Made by a program: the position numbers and the translations under genes. Under the pieces are notes generated by a model that was given only the letters and a program-made list of their open reading frames with translations, was not told where the DNA came from and searched no databases. A DNA stretch of 64,000 nt from Prorocentrum cordatum (Eukaryota; Sar; Dinophyceae; Prorocentrales; Prorocentraceae): NCBI GenBank assembly GCA_963575745.1, contig CAUYUJ010018866.1, positions 94,743 to 158,742 of the forward strand, in the 5' to 3' direction. This document shows positions 44,348 to 53,469 of the stretch, piece after piece; position 1 is the stretch's first letter; every line of letters begins with the position of its first letter.

Positions 44348-45294
44348 ACCGAACCCCCCTTCAGCCATTAACCCCCCGCCTGGTCGCCCCCCGGAAGAGC
44401 GGGAAAGATGGAGGGGCCTGCGTTCCACGAGCGGGCCAACAGAACCCGCGGCCCCTTCCACCAGGGGGAACCGTTTTTTCCGTCAAGACGGACTGTGGTT
44501 TGTCACGGTCCCTGTGCCTTTGGACGCCGAGAATGTCAAGGCGCCGCAAGTTGCCAACGACAGCAACAGCCATGAACACGGACCTCGGAGGAGCTCCGTG
44601 CAGGTGCATGCCAGGCGTAACTGGAAACGCGCACGGGCCATGTTGCGGGCAATATGTGTATCCATATCCTGTGCGTCTTGGACTGTTTCGAAAGGGGCGA
44701 CGCAAGGCCGAGGCACACTGGATATGGGTAGAAAGCGAACGTCTGGGGGCCAGAGTTATATACACACATATCTATATAACATGTGTACATACATATAAAT
44801 ATACATATACAGATACATATACATATACATATAAGTATCTATCCAGTGCGCCTCGGGATCTTGGGGAAGAGAGCCCGAAACTCCTAGCTGCAGTGGACAT
44901 GGACACAAGTCTTACCCGCACACAGTAAGTTGCAATAGGCCTGTGCGCAGATGCATTGCTCGGAAGAGCGGGCAGTGCGGAGGGCCGAAGTGTGCGGCGT
45001 CTGGTGAGGACCCTCGTCCCTGGAGGGGGGAAGGGAACCGCCCCCGGGCGGCGGGGCGGGCCCGCAGCTTCCCGACGATGTCGGTGATGCTCTGCAGCTG
45101 CGACGAGGTCGCGGCCTCCATTTCCTTGGGCCGCGATCCCCCCCCCCTGCCCACCCCAAATCGAGGACGCAGGAGGTAGGGCAGGGGCAGGGACGGGGCC
45201 AGAGAAACATCGCTCCAGAGGCCCGCCAGACAAAGGGCGTGTGAGCATCCAGGTGGGATCGTACTCTTTCCCTACTCTTCTGCACAATGCTGCA
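44348..45294. other. Unannotated stretch with a hairpin and a TA/CA tract
   Basis: A hairpin at about 44648-44738 has arms atccatatcctgtgcgtctt and ccgaggcacactggatatgg. A related arm pair lies at 44836-44905 and another at 58703-58780. A TA/CA microsatellite is at 44757-44835. No gene was recognised. Confidence 0.45.
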
Positions 45295-45299
45295 CGATG

Positions 45300-45352
45300 T
45301 CTCTACTCTATACTCTCTCTCTCTCTCTCTTTCTCTCTCTACTCTGTCTGTT
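45300..45352. repeat. (CT)n microsatellite
   Basis: ctctctctct with single interruptions. Confidence 0.95.
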
Positions 45353-45362
45353 TCTATATCTG

Positions 45363-45453
45363 TGAGTTTGTACGCGTCTTCCGCAGAAGATGAGGCCTTC
45401 GGACGTGTCGCTACCCAGCTGGTTGCGCCTGTAGTCGCCCCTCTTTGCTCGAG
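45363..45453 (-). repeat. 90-bp sequence shared with 53840-53930
   Basis: Both copies carry cgcagaagatgagg-cttcgg and tgtcgctacccagctggttg, then gtagtcgcccctctttgctc, at over 90% identity. On the minus strand both read LGSD(T/K)SE(G/A)LIFCG(R/K)RVQT, a possible duplicated exon. Confidence 0.8.
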
Positions 45454-45594
45454 AAGGCCCGGCCGGGTCGAGGTATCCAGGCGCCCACACGTTCCGCAGG
45501 ACAGAAACCTTCTACTTCCTGTCTTCACTGCCGCGTGACGTGGTCGCTCTCAACACCCTGGCCTTCGAACCGGTCTGCCCTGTCATTTCCAAGG

Positions 45595-45735
45595 GCTCCC
45601 AACTTCGCGCTTCGCGCAGCGCGAAGCGCGAAGCGCGAATAGCTTCGCGCTCTCGCGCCGCCTCCCAGGGGAGAAGAGGAGGATAAGGAGGAATCGGAGC
45701 CGAACCGCGAAGCGCGAATAACTTCGCGCCCTCGG
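45595..45735. repeat. TTCGCGCTTCGCGC palindromic repeat
   Basis: cttcgcgcttcgcgcagcgc, then gaagcgcgaagcgcgaat, forms a strong hairpin. A second half, cgcgaagcgcgaataacttc, lies near 45708. Confidence 0.85.
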
Positions 45736-45956
45736 GGGCGCCCTTGCACTTCGAGGTGTCCAGTTCAAGACGAGTTCCGACACAGGTTGCCACAACATCG
45801 TGCGCGCTCTATCTCGTCAACTGAGGTCGGTGCAGCTGTAGCCTGGCTCGACGCTGCCTGTCTATTTCTACCCCAGCCTGGCGGGGAGCGTGAGCCTGGT
45901 GTGGTCATTGGTGTGGGTTAGCTCATCGGCCGCTGCGCATATCGACGTGCATCGCT

Positions 45957-46149
45957 CGGGTCGGGCGAAAGGGGGGGATAGCAAAGGGGGGGTTTGAGTA
46001 TCAGCTCACGCAGCTGATTTTCCCGGCGCCTCCCGGCACCGGAGGCGGCTACGTATCGAGGAATGGGCCCCTCGGTGAGCCGAAACCAGCTGCATGCAGC
46101 AAATTTCGTACCCCCCCCTTTCCCAATCCCCCCCTTTCGCCCGGCCCGA
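45957..46149. mobile_element. Family G inverted-repeat element
   Basis: The left end cgggtcgggcgaaagggggg, then atagcaaagggggg, pairs with the right end ccccccctttcccaatcccc, then cccctttcgcccggcccga. It is flanked by the 6-bp repeat ATCGCT (45951-45956 and 46150-46155). A single copy is in the window. Confidence 0.8.
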
Positions 46150-46305
46150 ATCGCTGGTGGCTCAGTCTGCACAAGTTTTCGAGCAGCCGTTGGCCCAAGT
46201 TGGCCACCCTTTTTGCAGGTGAGGCCCCACGGCGCCCTCGGCGCTCCGCCTCTCTGAACAGCCACGAGTGTTTCAGATATCACGGAGAAGGAGATACTGC
46301 TTCGA

Positions 46306-46370
46306 TGGAGGAGGAGGAGGAGGAGGAAGAGGAGGAGGAGGAGGAAGAGGAGGAGGAAGAGGAGGAGGAT
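46306..46370. repeat. (GGA/GAA)n tract encoding poly-Glu
   Basis: About 21 Glu codons inside the gag-like region. Confidence 0.9.
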
Positions 46371-46676
46371 GACGATCCTAACTTCACGAGGCATCACAGG
46401 TTGGTGCTGGAGCGGGTCTCGTCAGGAAGGTGGGCCGTTCTCACTCCGGCGGCAGACCTGCAGGTGCTGGACACCGCGACGGTCAGGCTCGAGGCGCTGG
46501 TGTGGGGGGGGACGACCGGTCCCGGCCCGATGCAGCAACGGTAGCCTCGTGTTCGATCCGATCCCAGTGCGAGAGCTCCATGAGGCCACCGCTCGTGCCA
46601 GGGTTCTGGCGGACATCGCTGGCGAGGGCATCGAGGTGGGCAACGCTGAGATGTGGGTCATCTCAGGCCCGTCGTA

Positions 46677-46851
46677 CAGTCGAGGCGTTGACCTAAGGAA
46701 CCCTAAATAAGGAACGAGGCCCCTTTTTCCATGGGTTAAACTTCGATTCCCGATCGAAAACATAAGGAAAACCTGACGCAAGCTGTGAAACACTCAAGGA
46801 ACACGGAGCCCCTTCCCAACGAAAAGGGTTCCTTCTTCAGGGCCCCGACTG
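46677..46851 (+). mobile_element. Family C MITE, copy 2
   Basis: The ends cagtcgaggcgttgacct and tcagggccccgactg are flanked by TA (46675-46676 and 46852-46853). It splits a codon of the gag-like frame. Removing element plus one TA gives an unbroken GPSYSRFGEKEEL. Confidence 0.92.
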
Positions 46852-47907
46852 TACTCCCGGTTCGGTGAGAAGGAGGAGCTCAGCATCCTCGGTGACACTG
46901 GGTGGACCCTGCTCCGGGGTGCCAAAAGGGTGGTGCAGCCCGACGAGAACGTTACAGTCTCGAGGGCTCACGCCTGGAGGGTCGACATCCATGACCTGGC
47001 CGGCTGGAAGAATCGTGTCGGTGGGGGTGGGGATCTTCAGCTCTCGGGTACCTCTCGGACAGCTGGGAGCAAGCGGTTCCCGCCAACAGAGGACGCCGTT
47101 GCCAATCTCGAGGAGACGAGCTTTGAGGGCTCTCCCTCCGCCGACCCTCGCGCGGTCAGTGAGGGTCTGCACGGCTTCCTCAAGACAACGGACGGCTCGG
47201 TTGACACCTACCATCAGAACTGGTGCGCGGCGACAGGGGTCTCGTCCAACAGCAGCATCGCCCTTGACCACCGCAGCATCTCGGAGGCGACGCGGCTTGG
47301 GCTCTCTTACTACCAATACAGATTGGCAAACTCGGCAATGGGTGGGCAGCTGGTCAGGCGGCTCACCCAGCACGAATCGGCGGCGGAGAAGGACTCCAAA
47401 CATCAGGACTACATCGGGCTCAGTCACTTGCTGGCGGGCTCGGCCATGGATGAAAGGAGAACGGCTGTGCCGAAGTTTACGAGATGGTTCTCCGAGAAGC
47501 AGCATCCGCAGGTCTTCACTCTCAGGCAGTCTCATCTTCTGCGTGAGGGGAGGACGGCCAATGAGAAGAGGCGCGACGGCAGGGGCTCCAAGGGTCCCAA
47601 AGGTGGCAAAGGCGATGCCGCCCACGAGAGCAAGAGCTCGGGGGGGCTAGAGCTCCCCGGGGCTTCGGCGGGATCGAGTGCCTGGTCGATCCAGCTTCCC
47701 CCCCATCGTCGCAGGTGGGAGCCTCCCGTCTGTTGCTTCGGGCTTCGAGTTTTGTTCGCCGTCGTCGAGACGATCGCAGTCCGCAACGGCACGGTGACGC
47801 CCTCCCTCTGCCCGTTCGCTCGGCGAGGGGCTCCTCTGGGGGCTCCGGGCGCCGGCGGCGAGGAAGGCGCGGGCGGGCGGGACAGCAAGACCAGCGCCTT
47901 CTGGAGC

Positions 47908-48097
47908 TGAGTCGGGCCTGTCCCCCTACAGGGGGATTCTCGGCGAAAACTAAAAATACCCCAACAATATTAAACAAATAGTCCAAAGATGGTCTGGGTA
48001 CTATTTTTTAATATCTTTTTTACCTTCTTGGGGTCTGTTTTGGGTATTTTCTATTTGTCGTCGAAAATCCCCCTGTAGGGGGACACGCCCGACATAA
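47908..48097. mobile_element. Family D element, copy 2
   Basis: The ends tgagtcgggcctgtccccct, then acagggggattctcggcg, and cgtcgaaaatccccctgtag, then ggggacacgcccgacataa, are inverted repeats. It is flanked by TTCTGGAGC (47899-47907 and 48098-48106). The interior is AT-rich. Confidence 0.92.
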
Positions 48098-48106
48098 TTC
48101 TGGAGC

Positions 48107-49064
48107 CAGTCCGCTCCCTCAATTTCCGGTATCGCACCAGAGTTTCTTCAGACAGAGGCTGCCTCTACGAGGGCAGCACGGGCAGGGCCTCGTCCTCTCC
48201 GATGTCGGCTCTGGAATCTCTGGATGATCGCATCTTCCTCTACGGCGATCGGCCGAAGGACCTGACCCCGCTGGACGCGCTCAAAGAAGTGTGTTAAGCT
48301 AAAGAAGACCTGTACACGCAGGAGCCGCAGCACATGGCGCCCTACCCTCCCGACAAGCTGAAGGCGACGAAGGGCGGCACCGTTCCCTTACATCTCGAGC
48401 CCGTGCTCCCCCCTGACGCGCTGCGGATGGCCACGGACTTCCGAACACACATCTTGAAGAGTGATAGTGAGCTGGAGGCAGATCGTTTGGGAGGCGTATC
48501 TGTCACTCCGTACTGGTGCCCAGACTTGCGGCGCTGAAAGAAGTGCCGTCGTGAACTGTTTTCTACTCTGTACTCTCGCCAGCTCATCACCTTCAGGCAC
48601 CGTATCTTCTCGAGAATACCGGTCTTTTTGTCTGGAAGAAGACCGGGATGACCCGTCTGATTGTGGGCGCCCGTTCAACCAATGAGAAGTGCCGGATTCC
48701 TCCTCACACAGACTTGGGCACGATTGCCGCTCTGGCAGATGTCGACCTCAGTTTGGCGAAGCTCTCGGAGATCGCCGATGCCGAGCTGAGCGTTGAGGAG
48801 GAGGCCGAGCTCCTCAAGGGGCAAGGGGGTCTCTTTTCGCTGCCTTTCTCGGGGAGCTCGCTGGACGTCGTGGACGGCTTCTACCAGTCCGACAATTGGC
48901 GCATGGCCAGCTGGTTCGGGATGGACGATCCCGACGAGGCCGGCGTCTACGGGGTCACCGAGGTCTGGGATGACGACCTCGAGGAGATGGTGCCAGTTCT
49001 GCCCTCAAACGTTGTGCACCCCTGCTTCAGAGCGCTTCGCTTGGGTTTTACTCGGGCAGTCTAG
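48107..49064 (+). pseudogene. Reverse transcriptase region of the DIRS-like element
   Basis: Blocks in order are SLDDRIFLYGDRPKDLTPLD (48211-48270), a stop at 48296-48298, APYPPDKLKATKGGTVPLHL (48337 on), TPYWCPDLRR, then a stop and frame change. The RT proper follows: RLIVGARSTNEKCRIPPHTD, LADVDLSLAKL, SSLDVVDGFYQSDNWRMASW (palm motif A with Asp), FGMDDPDEAGVYGV and ALRLGFTRAV. The motif C box reads YVDN in TYVDNA at 49184-49195 after another frame change. Several stops make it inactive. Confidence 0.65.
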
Positions 49065-49820
49065 TGTTGTCACTCAGCTGTGGAGCAGATCGTTGCCGCC
49101 GGAGTCCCAGGGGGTGCTTCCCGAGCTGCTCGGGAGAAGCAGCGAGCACCGCGGGCCTCTTTCGCTAGCCCGATCACCTCCACCTATGTGGACAACGCGG
49201 CACTGTTAAGTGCTAATACCGACACATCAGACGCACTCAAAAAGTCTTACAGCAGTTTTCTGACCGACGCATGCGCACACACGACGTGGTCGAGCAGACC
49301 ATTCAGCTTGAACACCTTGGCGCCGTTTTCGACGGTCGGCGCTGCCTCTTGCAGCATAAGCCTCGCCGACTCTGGCGGGTGTACCTGGCTGGCAGGGGGC
49401 TCCTGCACCGACGACGGCTTCGCGGCGAGGTACTCCGAGCTTGGGTCGGCCACGTGGTGCACCTCTTCATGCTCAACGGACCTGCACTGTCCAGCTTGTG
49501 GGTTGTCTACCACTTCGTCCAGCACTCCTTGCATCGTCTGCGCCGCGTGTGGGGCTCGGTTCGTCAGTAGATCAAGGTGATCATCGGCCTCATCTTCCTC
49601 TGCCAGCGGGACCTCGGGGCGCCCCGGCTTCGCGTGGCCCACTGCTCGGACTCGTCCGACCTGTGCCACTGCCCGGCCGTGGCGGGCGCCTCGGACGCGC
49701 AGAACTCAGGGAGGCGGCGGCCTACCACGAGCGCCGGCGTTTCGTCGAGGGCCGGGTGGACTCGAGCTCAGACTTGGTGCCCTGTCTGGAGCTTTGCGAC
49801 AGTGCGGGCCCTTTCGCCCT
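49065..49820 (+). pseudogene. RT connection and RNase H-like region of the DIRS-like element
   Basis: After YVDNAALLSANTDTSDALKK one frame carries LEHLGAVFDGRRCLLQHKPR, RRLWRVYLAGRGLL and AWVGHVVHLFMLNGPALSSL, then VYHFVQHSLHRLRRVW. This is the block order seen after the RT in related proteins. A later frame has VAHCSDSSDLCHCPAVAGAS and AAAYHERRRFVEGRVDSSSD. The region ends at the GGA tract. Confidence 0.55.
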
Positions 49821-49821
49821 T

Positions 49822-49930
49822 AGGAGGAGGAGGAGGAGGAGGAGGAGGAGGAGGAGGAGGAGGAGGGGGAGGAGGAGGAGGAGGAGGAGGAGGAGGAGGA
49901 GGAGGAGGAGGCGGAGGAGGAGGAGGCTCT
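49822..49930. repeat. (GGA)n tract
   Basis: About 35 GGA triplets within the DIRS-like element. Confidence 0.97.
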
Positions 49931-50561
49931 CGAGCCATGGCAGGAGTGTCGGAGCGCGCCTGATGTGGTTGCTCCCCGTCGCGCTCCGACTCGCCGGGAG
50001 CGCCCGCGTCTCGAGGCGACAGGCAGGCTGGCCCCAGGCGGAGCTCGACGGGCGCTCCGAGAGCGTGTCCTTCGCGAGGATCCGCAACGAGTGCCGGCGC
50101 TGGGTCCGAACCCGTACCCCCCCCCGAGCGCTGGCAGACCCTCTTAGCACATCAATGCGCTGAGCACATCAATGCGAAGGATGCGGTGGCCCTCCTGGGC
50201 ACATCAATGCGCTGCGCTGAGCACACCAATGCGCTGACCCTCCTCGCGGATGCGGGACGACCCGTCCGAGCACATCAGTGCGAAGGAGGGCCGGGTGATG
50301 CTGACCGGGCCGAGGCGCGCTTGTCGCAACCCTTCTCTGGTCGCGGCCACGAGACGATGGTCAGGCGGCGAAGGCAACGTCCGGGCCACGGGCGAGGCTA
50401 ATTGCTAAGCAGAGCGCCGGCCGGCCCACTCATCTTGTCGCACGCCACGCTGTCCTGGGAGGCAGCCCCTCTCCCTCTCCGGCAGCCCGGTCGCCCGCTG
50501 CGCCCTCCATCGAGGGCGTGGGCGGGGCGCGGAGAGGACCACTTGGGGCCTTCGCCATCTT
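49931..50561 (+). other. Degenerate interior of the DIRS-like element
   Basis: It contains five copies of gagcacat/cacatcaatgcg(a/c) between about 50147 and 50281 and short open frames. No domain was recognised. Confidence 0.4.
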
Positions 50562-50723
50562 TGAAGGGGCCCCAGGACACACAAATAATACACACAAATA
50601 AACAGATTCCCCAAATGTTCCCATAGAGTCTGGGTTTTTGTCTTCCCCCCCACTTCCCATACTTTCCCATATTTTCCTGGGGGTCGACGATTCATTGTGT
50701 CTGTGTGTTTTCTCCCCTCCTGA
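50562..50723 (+). mobile_element. MITE-like element, family E, copy 5
   Basis: It runs from tgaaggggccccaggacaca to gtgttttctcccctcctga. It is flanked by the 5-bp duplication ATCTT (50557-50561 and 50724-50728). The acacaaataatacacacaaa site is unexpanded. Confidence 0.9.
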
Positions 50724-51094
50724 ATCTTGGTCCGCGGGCGGCGGCTCTGCAGATCGCCCGTGGAGCGCAGCGGGCTGCTCGCCAAACCTCGAAGGAGTTC
50801 GCCATCCGACTGGCGCGGGCTCTCGGCGCTTCGACCGCGGCGCGCCGGCCCGGCGGAGAAGGCCCGCGAGCTCGGCTCGGAGGGCGGCGGCCTGGATGCG
50901 GCCCTCGTCCGGGCGGCCCGCCGATGCCCCCCCCCCCCCCTCTCGGCGGCGCCTCGGGCGCCCCCTGCCCGCCAGCTGCGCGGCGAAGGAGCCGGCAACC
51001 ATGCGGGCGCCCTTCGCTGTGTGGGGGACAAGGACGGGAACGCCCTCGAGCCTCCACGGAGCCCTTGGCGGTTGCCTGTGCTGTTACCTCCGCC

Positions 51095-51350
51095 TGCCCC
51101 ATCCAGTACACGGGCTCCGCCTACAGGTACCTCATCAAAGGCCCCTCCGAGCTCCTCGGCGACTGGTGCTGCTCGGGCCACCAGGACCAGGCCCTCTACG
51201 ACTGGTACGGAGCCCTCCAGGACCTCAACGGGGCCTTCCACTGGATCCTCGCGGACCCCACCGTGCGCTACTGCTCCATGTGTGACCTCAACGGGGCCTC
51301 CTACGGGATCCCCGCGGGCTCCAGTCTTGGGGCCAACATGGCCAAAGGGT
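51095..51350 (+). CDS. Exon-like segment, unrecognised
   Basis: One frame reads YTGSAYRYLIKGPSELLGDW, CCSGHQDQALYDWYGALQDL and NGAFHWILADPTVRYCSMCD. It is rich in W, Y and C, and nearly every codon ends in C or G. It starts after ccatccag, a possible acceptor. It may belong to the surrounding retroelement or be a captured host exon. There is an internal near-repeat (QDLNGAFHWI and CDLNGASYGI). Confidence 0.35.
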
Positions 51351-51411
51351 ACGGCCTCAACCGCACACTTCGTGTCAGGCGGGGAAGAAAGTCTCACTCG
51401 TGCTGTTGCTT

Positions 51412-51778
51412 CATTGGGTGTTCCGTGTGGGGAGGGCGTGGAGCTCTCCAAGGCCTCCGAGTATGACCTCCTCAACCCTGGGATCCGGCAGTACATCATA
51501 GGTCTCATCCAGCGTGGCCAGGTCTTGAGTGTGGCTGGGTACCACGTGCAGCGCCTTTAGCATAGCGAGGCGGGGGATCCGGAATCTGGAAGTTGCTCGT
51601 GAAAAAGACTTCCTCGGGCCCAGCACGCTTGATTCTCGTCAGAAGTTGTCTGGAAACGTGGCCTGCTCCTAGAGAACCCGCTCACATCACGTCTCTGGGG
51701 TTTTGAGCCGATCATGGCAATAGTATCTGACTCATGTGTCTCTGTTATTGAATATCATGCATGTGGTTTTGCGGGTAC
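51412..51778 (+). pseudogene. Methyltransferase-like region of the DIRS-like element
   Basis: Blocks ESLTRAVASLGVPCGEGVEL, YDLLNPGIRQYIIGLIQRGQ and VLSV are followed in another frame by GTTCSAFSIARRGIRNLEVA. After a further shift LLLENPLTSRLWGFEPIMAI and VSDSCVSVIEYHACGFAGTI follow. The PC- and ENP-type motifs resemble DNA-methyltransferase-like modules. A hairpin (51778-51836) follows immediately. Confidence 0.5.
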
Positions 51779-51836
51779 GATCAAGAAACCGACTCGATTG
51801 GTTGGCACGCTACCAATCGAATCGGTTTCTTGATCG
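51778..51836. repeat. Near-perfect hairpin, 25-bp stem and 9-bp loop
   Basis: cgatcaagaaaccgactcga, then ttggt, pairs with accaatcgaatcggtttctt, then gatcg, with one mismatch. The loop is tggcacgct. Confidence 0.92.
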
Positions 51837-52284
51837 TCTGGTTCTGGCCCACGCACGACGCCATCATATTTTTCCTGTGCCTCAGAGAGCCGACGCTCGA
51901 CACGTCGTTGTCTCGGCCAGTCTTCGACGAGCTGTCGCTCCCAACCTCCGTCGTCGTCAACGAGGGGCTTTTGGCGGGTGGCGGTCTGCTCCAGCGGTCG
52001 GCGACGACCTCGGGGATCTTCTGACCGGGTCAATCCAGACCCGGGTCAGCAGGAAACCAAAAGCTGCAACGCAGGTCTTCGCAAACCCGGGTCAGCCAAT
52101 ATGCGCGGGCCGCCTCGCGGCCACGCGCGGCTCGCGAACCGGGGTCAGCCAGAGGGGGTCTTCGCAGGATCCCACAGGATCCCGTGCCCTGGCTGACCCC
52201 CGTTTGCATTGACCCCCGTCTCTTGAACCCCGACGGCCTCGACCACGTCCACGGCCGGCTCGTCGCTGACGTCGGCCAGCAATT
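51837..52284 (+). other. Degenerate interior with GGGTCAGCC repeats
   Basis: cgggtcagc words recur at 52024, 52040, 52088 and 52140. An inverted pair aaccggggtcagccag (52137-52152) and ctggctgacccccgtt (52189-52204) encloses a second palindrome, ggatcccacaggatcc. Confidence 0.5.
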
Positions 52285-52435
52285 AGGGGGCCACATGCGA
52301 ACCCTACCCCTGCCCTCCTTTGTTTCTGAGTGGGAAGGTGGGGTTCAGTTCGTCGGGGAGCTCCCGAGCGAAGTGACCCCCCCCTCCACCTCAGAAATCG
52401 TGGGGGGTAGGGGTAGGGTTCGCATTGGGTCCCCT
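52285..52435. mobile_element. Inverted-repeat element, family L
   Basis: agggggccacatgcgaaccc, then tacccctgccc, pairs with gggggtaggggtagggttcg, then cattgggtcccct. The short inner arms tttctgag and ctcagaaa also pair. AGCA occurs on both sides but not flush with the left end. A single copy. Confidence 0.65.
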
Positions 52436-52589
52436 AGCAGTGGCGCACCCGTGCTCGCAGCCGCGCGGAAGGCCGGAGGCAGGCGGCAGCGTCTCTCGCA
52501 CGTCCGCCGTCCGTGTGGCACTTGCCTGCTCCTCGGCCTCGCAGCCTGGTCGAGAGCAGCGTCTCGCTCGCCACCCCCCAGACCTACAA

Positions 52590-52743
52590 TTAAGTCGGGC
52601 CTGTCCCCCTAAGATACCCCCCAAAGAATCAAAAACGAATCAAAAAACAATCAAAACATAATCCCGAAACTATGTTTGGACTATTTTGGGGGTACTGTTC
52701 ATTCTTCGTCGAAAACCCCCTGCAGGGGGAGAGGCCCGACTGA
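52590..52743. mobile_element. Family D element, copy 3
   Basis: The ends ttaagtcgggcctgtccccc and ccccctgcagggggagaggc, then ccgactga, are inverted repeats. It is flanked by ACCTACAA (52582-52589 and 52744-52751). Confidence 0.92.
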
Positions 52744-52751
52744 ACCTACAA

Positions 52752-53400
52752 GAACGAGGTCTCGGAGTTCGAGGCCTGTGCAGCTGGCAGGGGGCGCAGC
52801 CTCCGCACGCCAGAGGCGGCAGACTCTGCGACGTCGAGCGACTCCGAGTGGCTGTGCGCTCAGCTGAGAGGGTGGACCCCGTACGGCTGCGTGCGGGGGC
52901 GGCTTTCACACCTCGGGTGGGGGCGGGGCGGTCGCGCGCTGCCCAAAGCCAAGGCCGCGCTTCGAGGTTTGCTGCAGCACGTGCCCGATTGCACTCGTGA
53001 CCCACGCCCGCTCGAAGCCGCCTGGTGGACTGCCCAGTCGCTGTCGCTCAATCACCGGGCCCTTTACTTCTGGAGTGCGCTGGCGGTCGTGCTCCAGGGA
53101 GACACCGACGTGCGGTGCCGTGCCCTGCTGGACATCAACAGGGACGACTTGCTGCCGCCCATGCGGCAGCGTGTTTCTCGATAGTCGGCTGGGGTCTGGT
53201 CCTATCTCCGAGTACGAGGGAAAGGAAGACCAACTCAGGGGAGCAGGATGACACCTTGGTCATTGGCATCCTCGACCGCGCCTTCGTGAAAATGTGGCTG
53301 TCTCTCTTCATGGCTCCGCGCACGACGGCGAGTCTGCCTTCCAACATCTTACGTTGCCATCTTACGTGAAAGTCATCCAAAAGACTTTAGGCACTCGAGC
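52752..53400 (+). pseudogene. Tyrosine-recombinase-like region of the DIRS-like element
   Basis: Immediately after the family D copy comes KNEVSEFEACAAG. Then LPKAKAALRGLLQHVPDCTR, LSLNHRALYFWSALAVVLQG and ALLDINRDDLLPP follow, the core-binding and first-Arg region pattern. After a shift come GWGLVLSPSTRERKTNSGEQ, DDTLVIGILDRAF and, later, FQHLTLPSYVKVIQKTLG. The catalytic R-H-R-Y set cannot be completed because the C-terminal part is missing or unrecognised. Confidence 0.55.
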
Positions 53401-53469
53401 TTCAATATCTTAGAGTTGCGCTGCATTGTTCTCGGCACACTGACTTTTCGACGGATGCTTACATGAAAG

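Larger units (their letters stand above)
46288..47907 (+). pseudogene. Gag-like N-terminal region of the DIRS-like element
   Basis: It begins with an acidic Glu tract (46306-46365), then DDDPNFTRHHRLVLERVSSG and LEALVWGG. A G run near 46503-46511 and a second site near 46545 shift the frame. DPIPVRELHEATARARVLAD and GNAEMWVISGPSY follow. A family C element interrupts the next codon, and the frame continues SRFGEKEELSILGDTGW. Conserved blocks downstream are TYHQNWCAATGV, ALDHRSISEATRLGLSYYQY and EKRRDGRGSKGPKGGKGD, a basic stretch before GDALPLPVRS. Charge pattern and position suggest a nucleocapsid-like role; the family is inferred from memory. Confidence 0.6.
46200..53410 (+). mobile_element. 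Decayed DIRS-like retroelement, heavily invaded by MITEs
   Basis: In order on the plus strand the remnants are gag-like (46288-47907), reverse transcriptase (48107-49060), RT connection and RNase H-like (49065-49820), methyltransferase-like with GTTCSAFS-type and ENPLTSRLWG blocks (51412-51780), and tyrosine-recombinase-like (52752-53400). That set of domains is what DIRS elements carry. The individual blocks match long dinoflagellate predicted proteins I remember but could not search. Insertions are family C (46677), family D (47908 and 52590), family E (50562), a possible family L (52285) and a GGA tract (49822). Frameshifts are numerous. The ends (split direct or inverted repeats) were not located. 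Confidence 0.65.

Noticed and set aside
52137-52207. A separate MITE with ggggtcagccag ends
   Set aside because: The arms are short, there is no duplication, and the same word recurs nearby in direct orientation. It is kept as a local inverted pair only.
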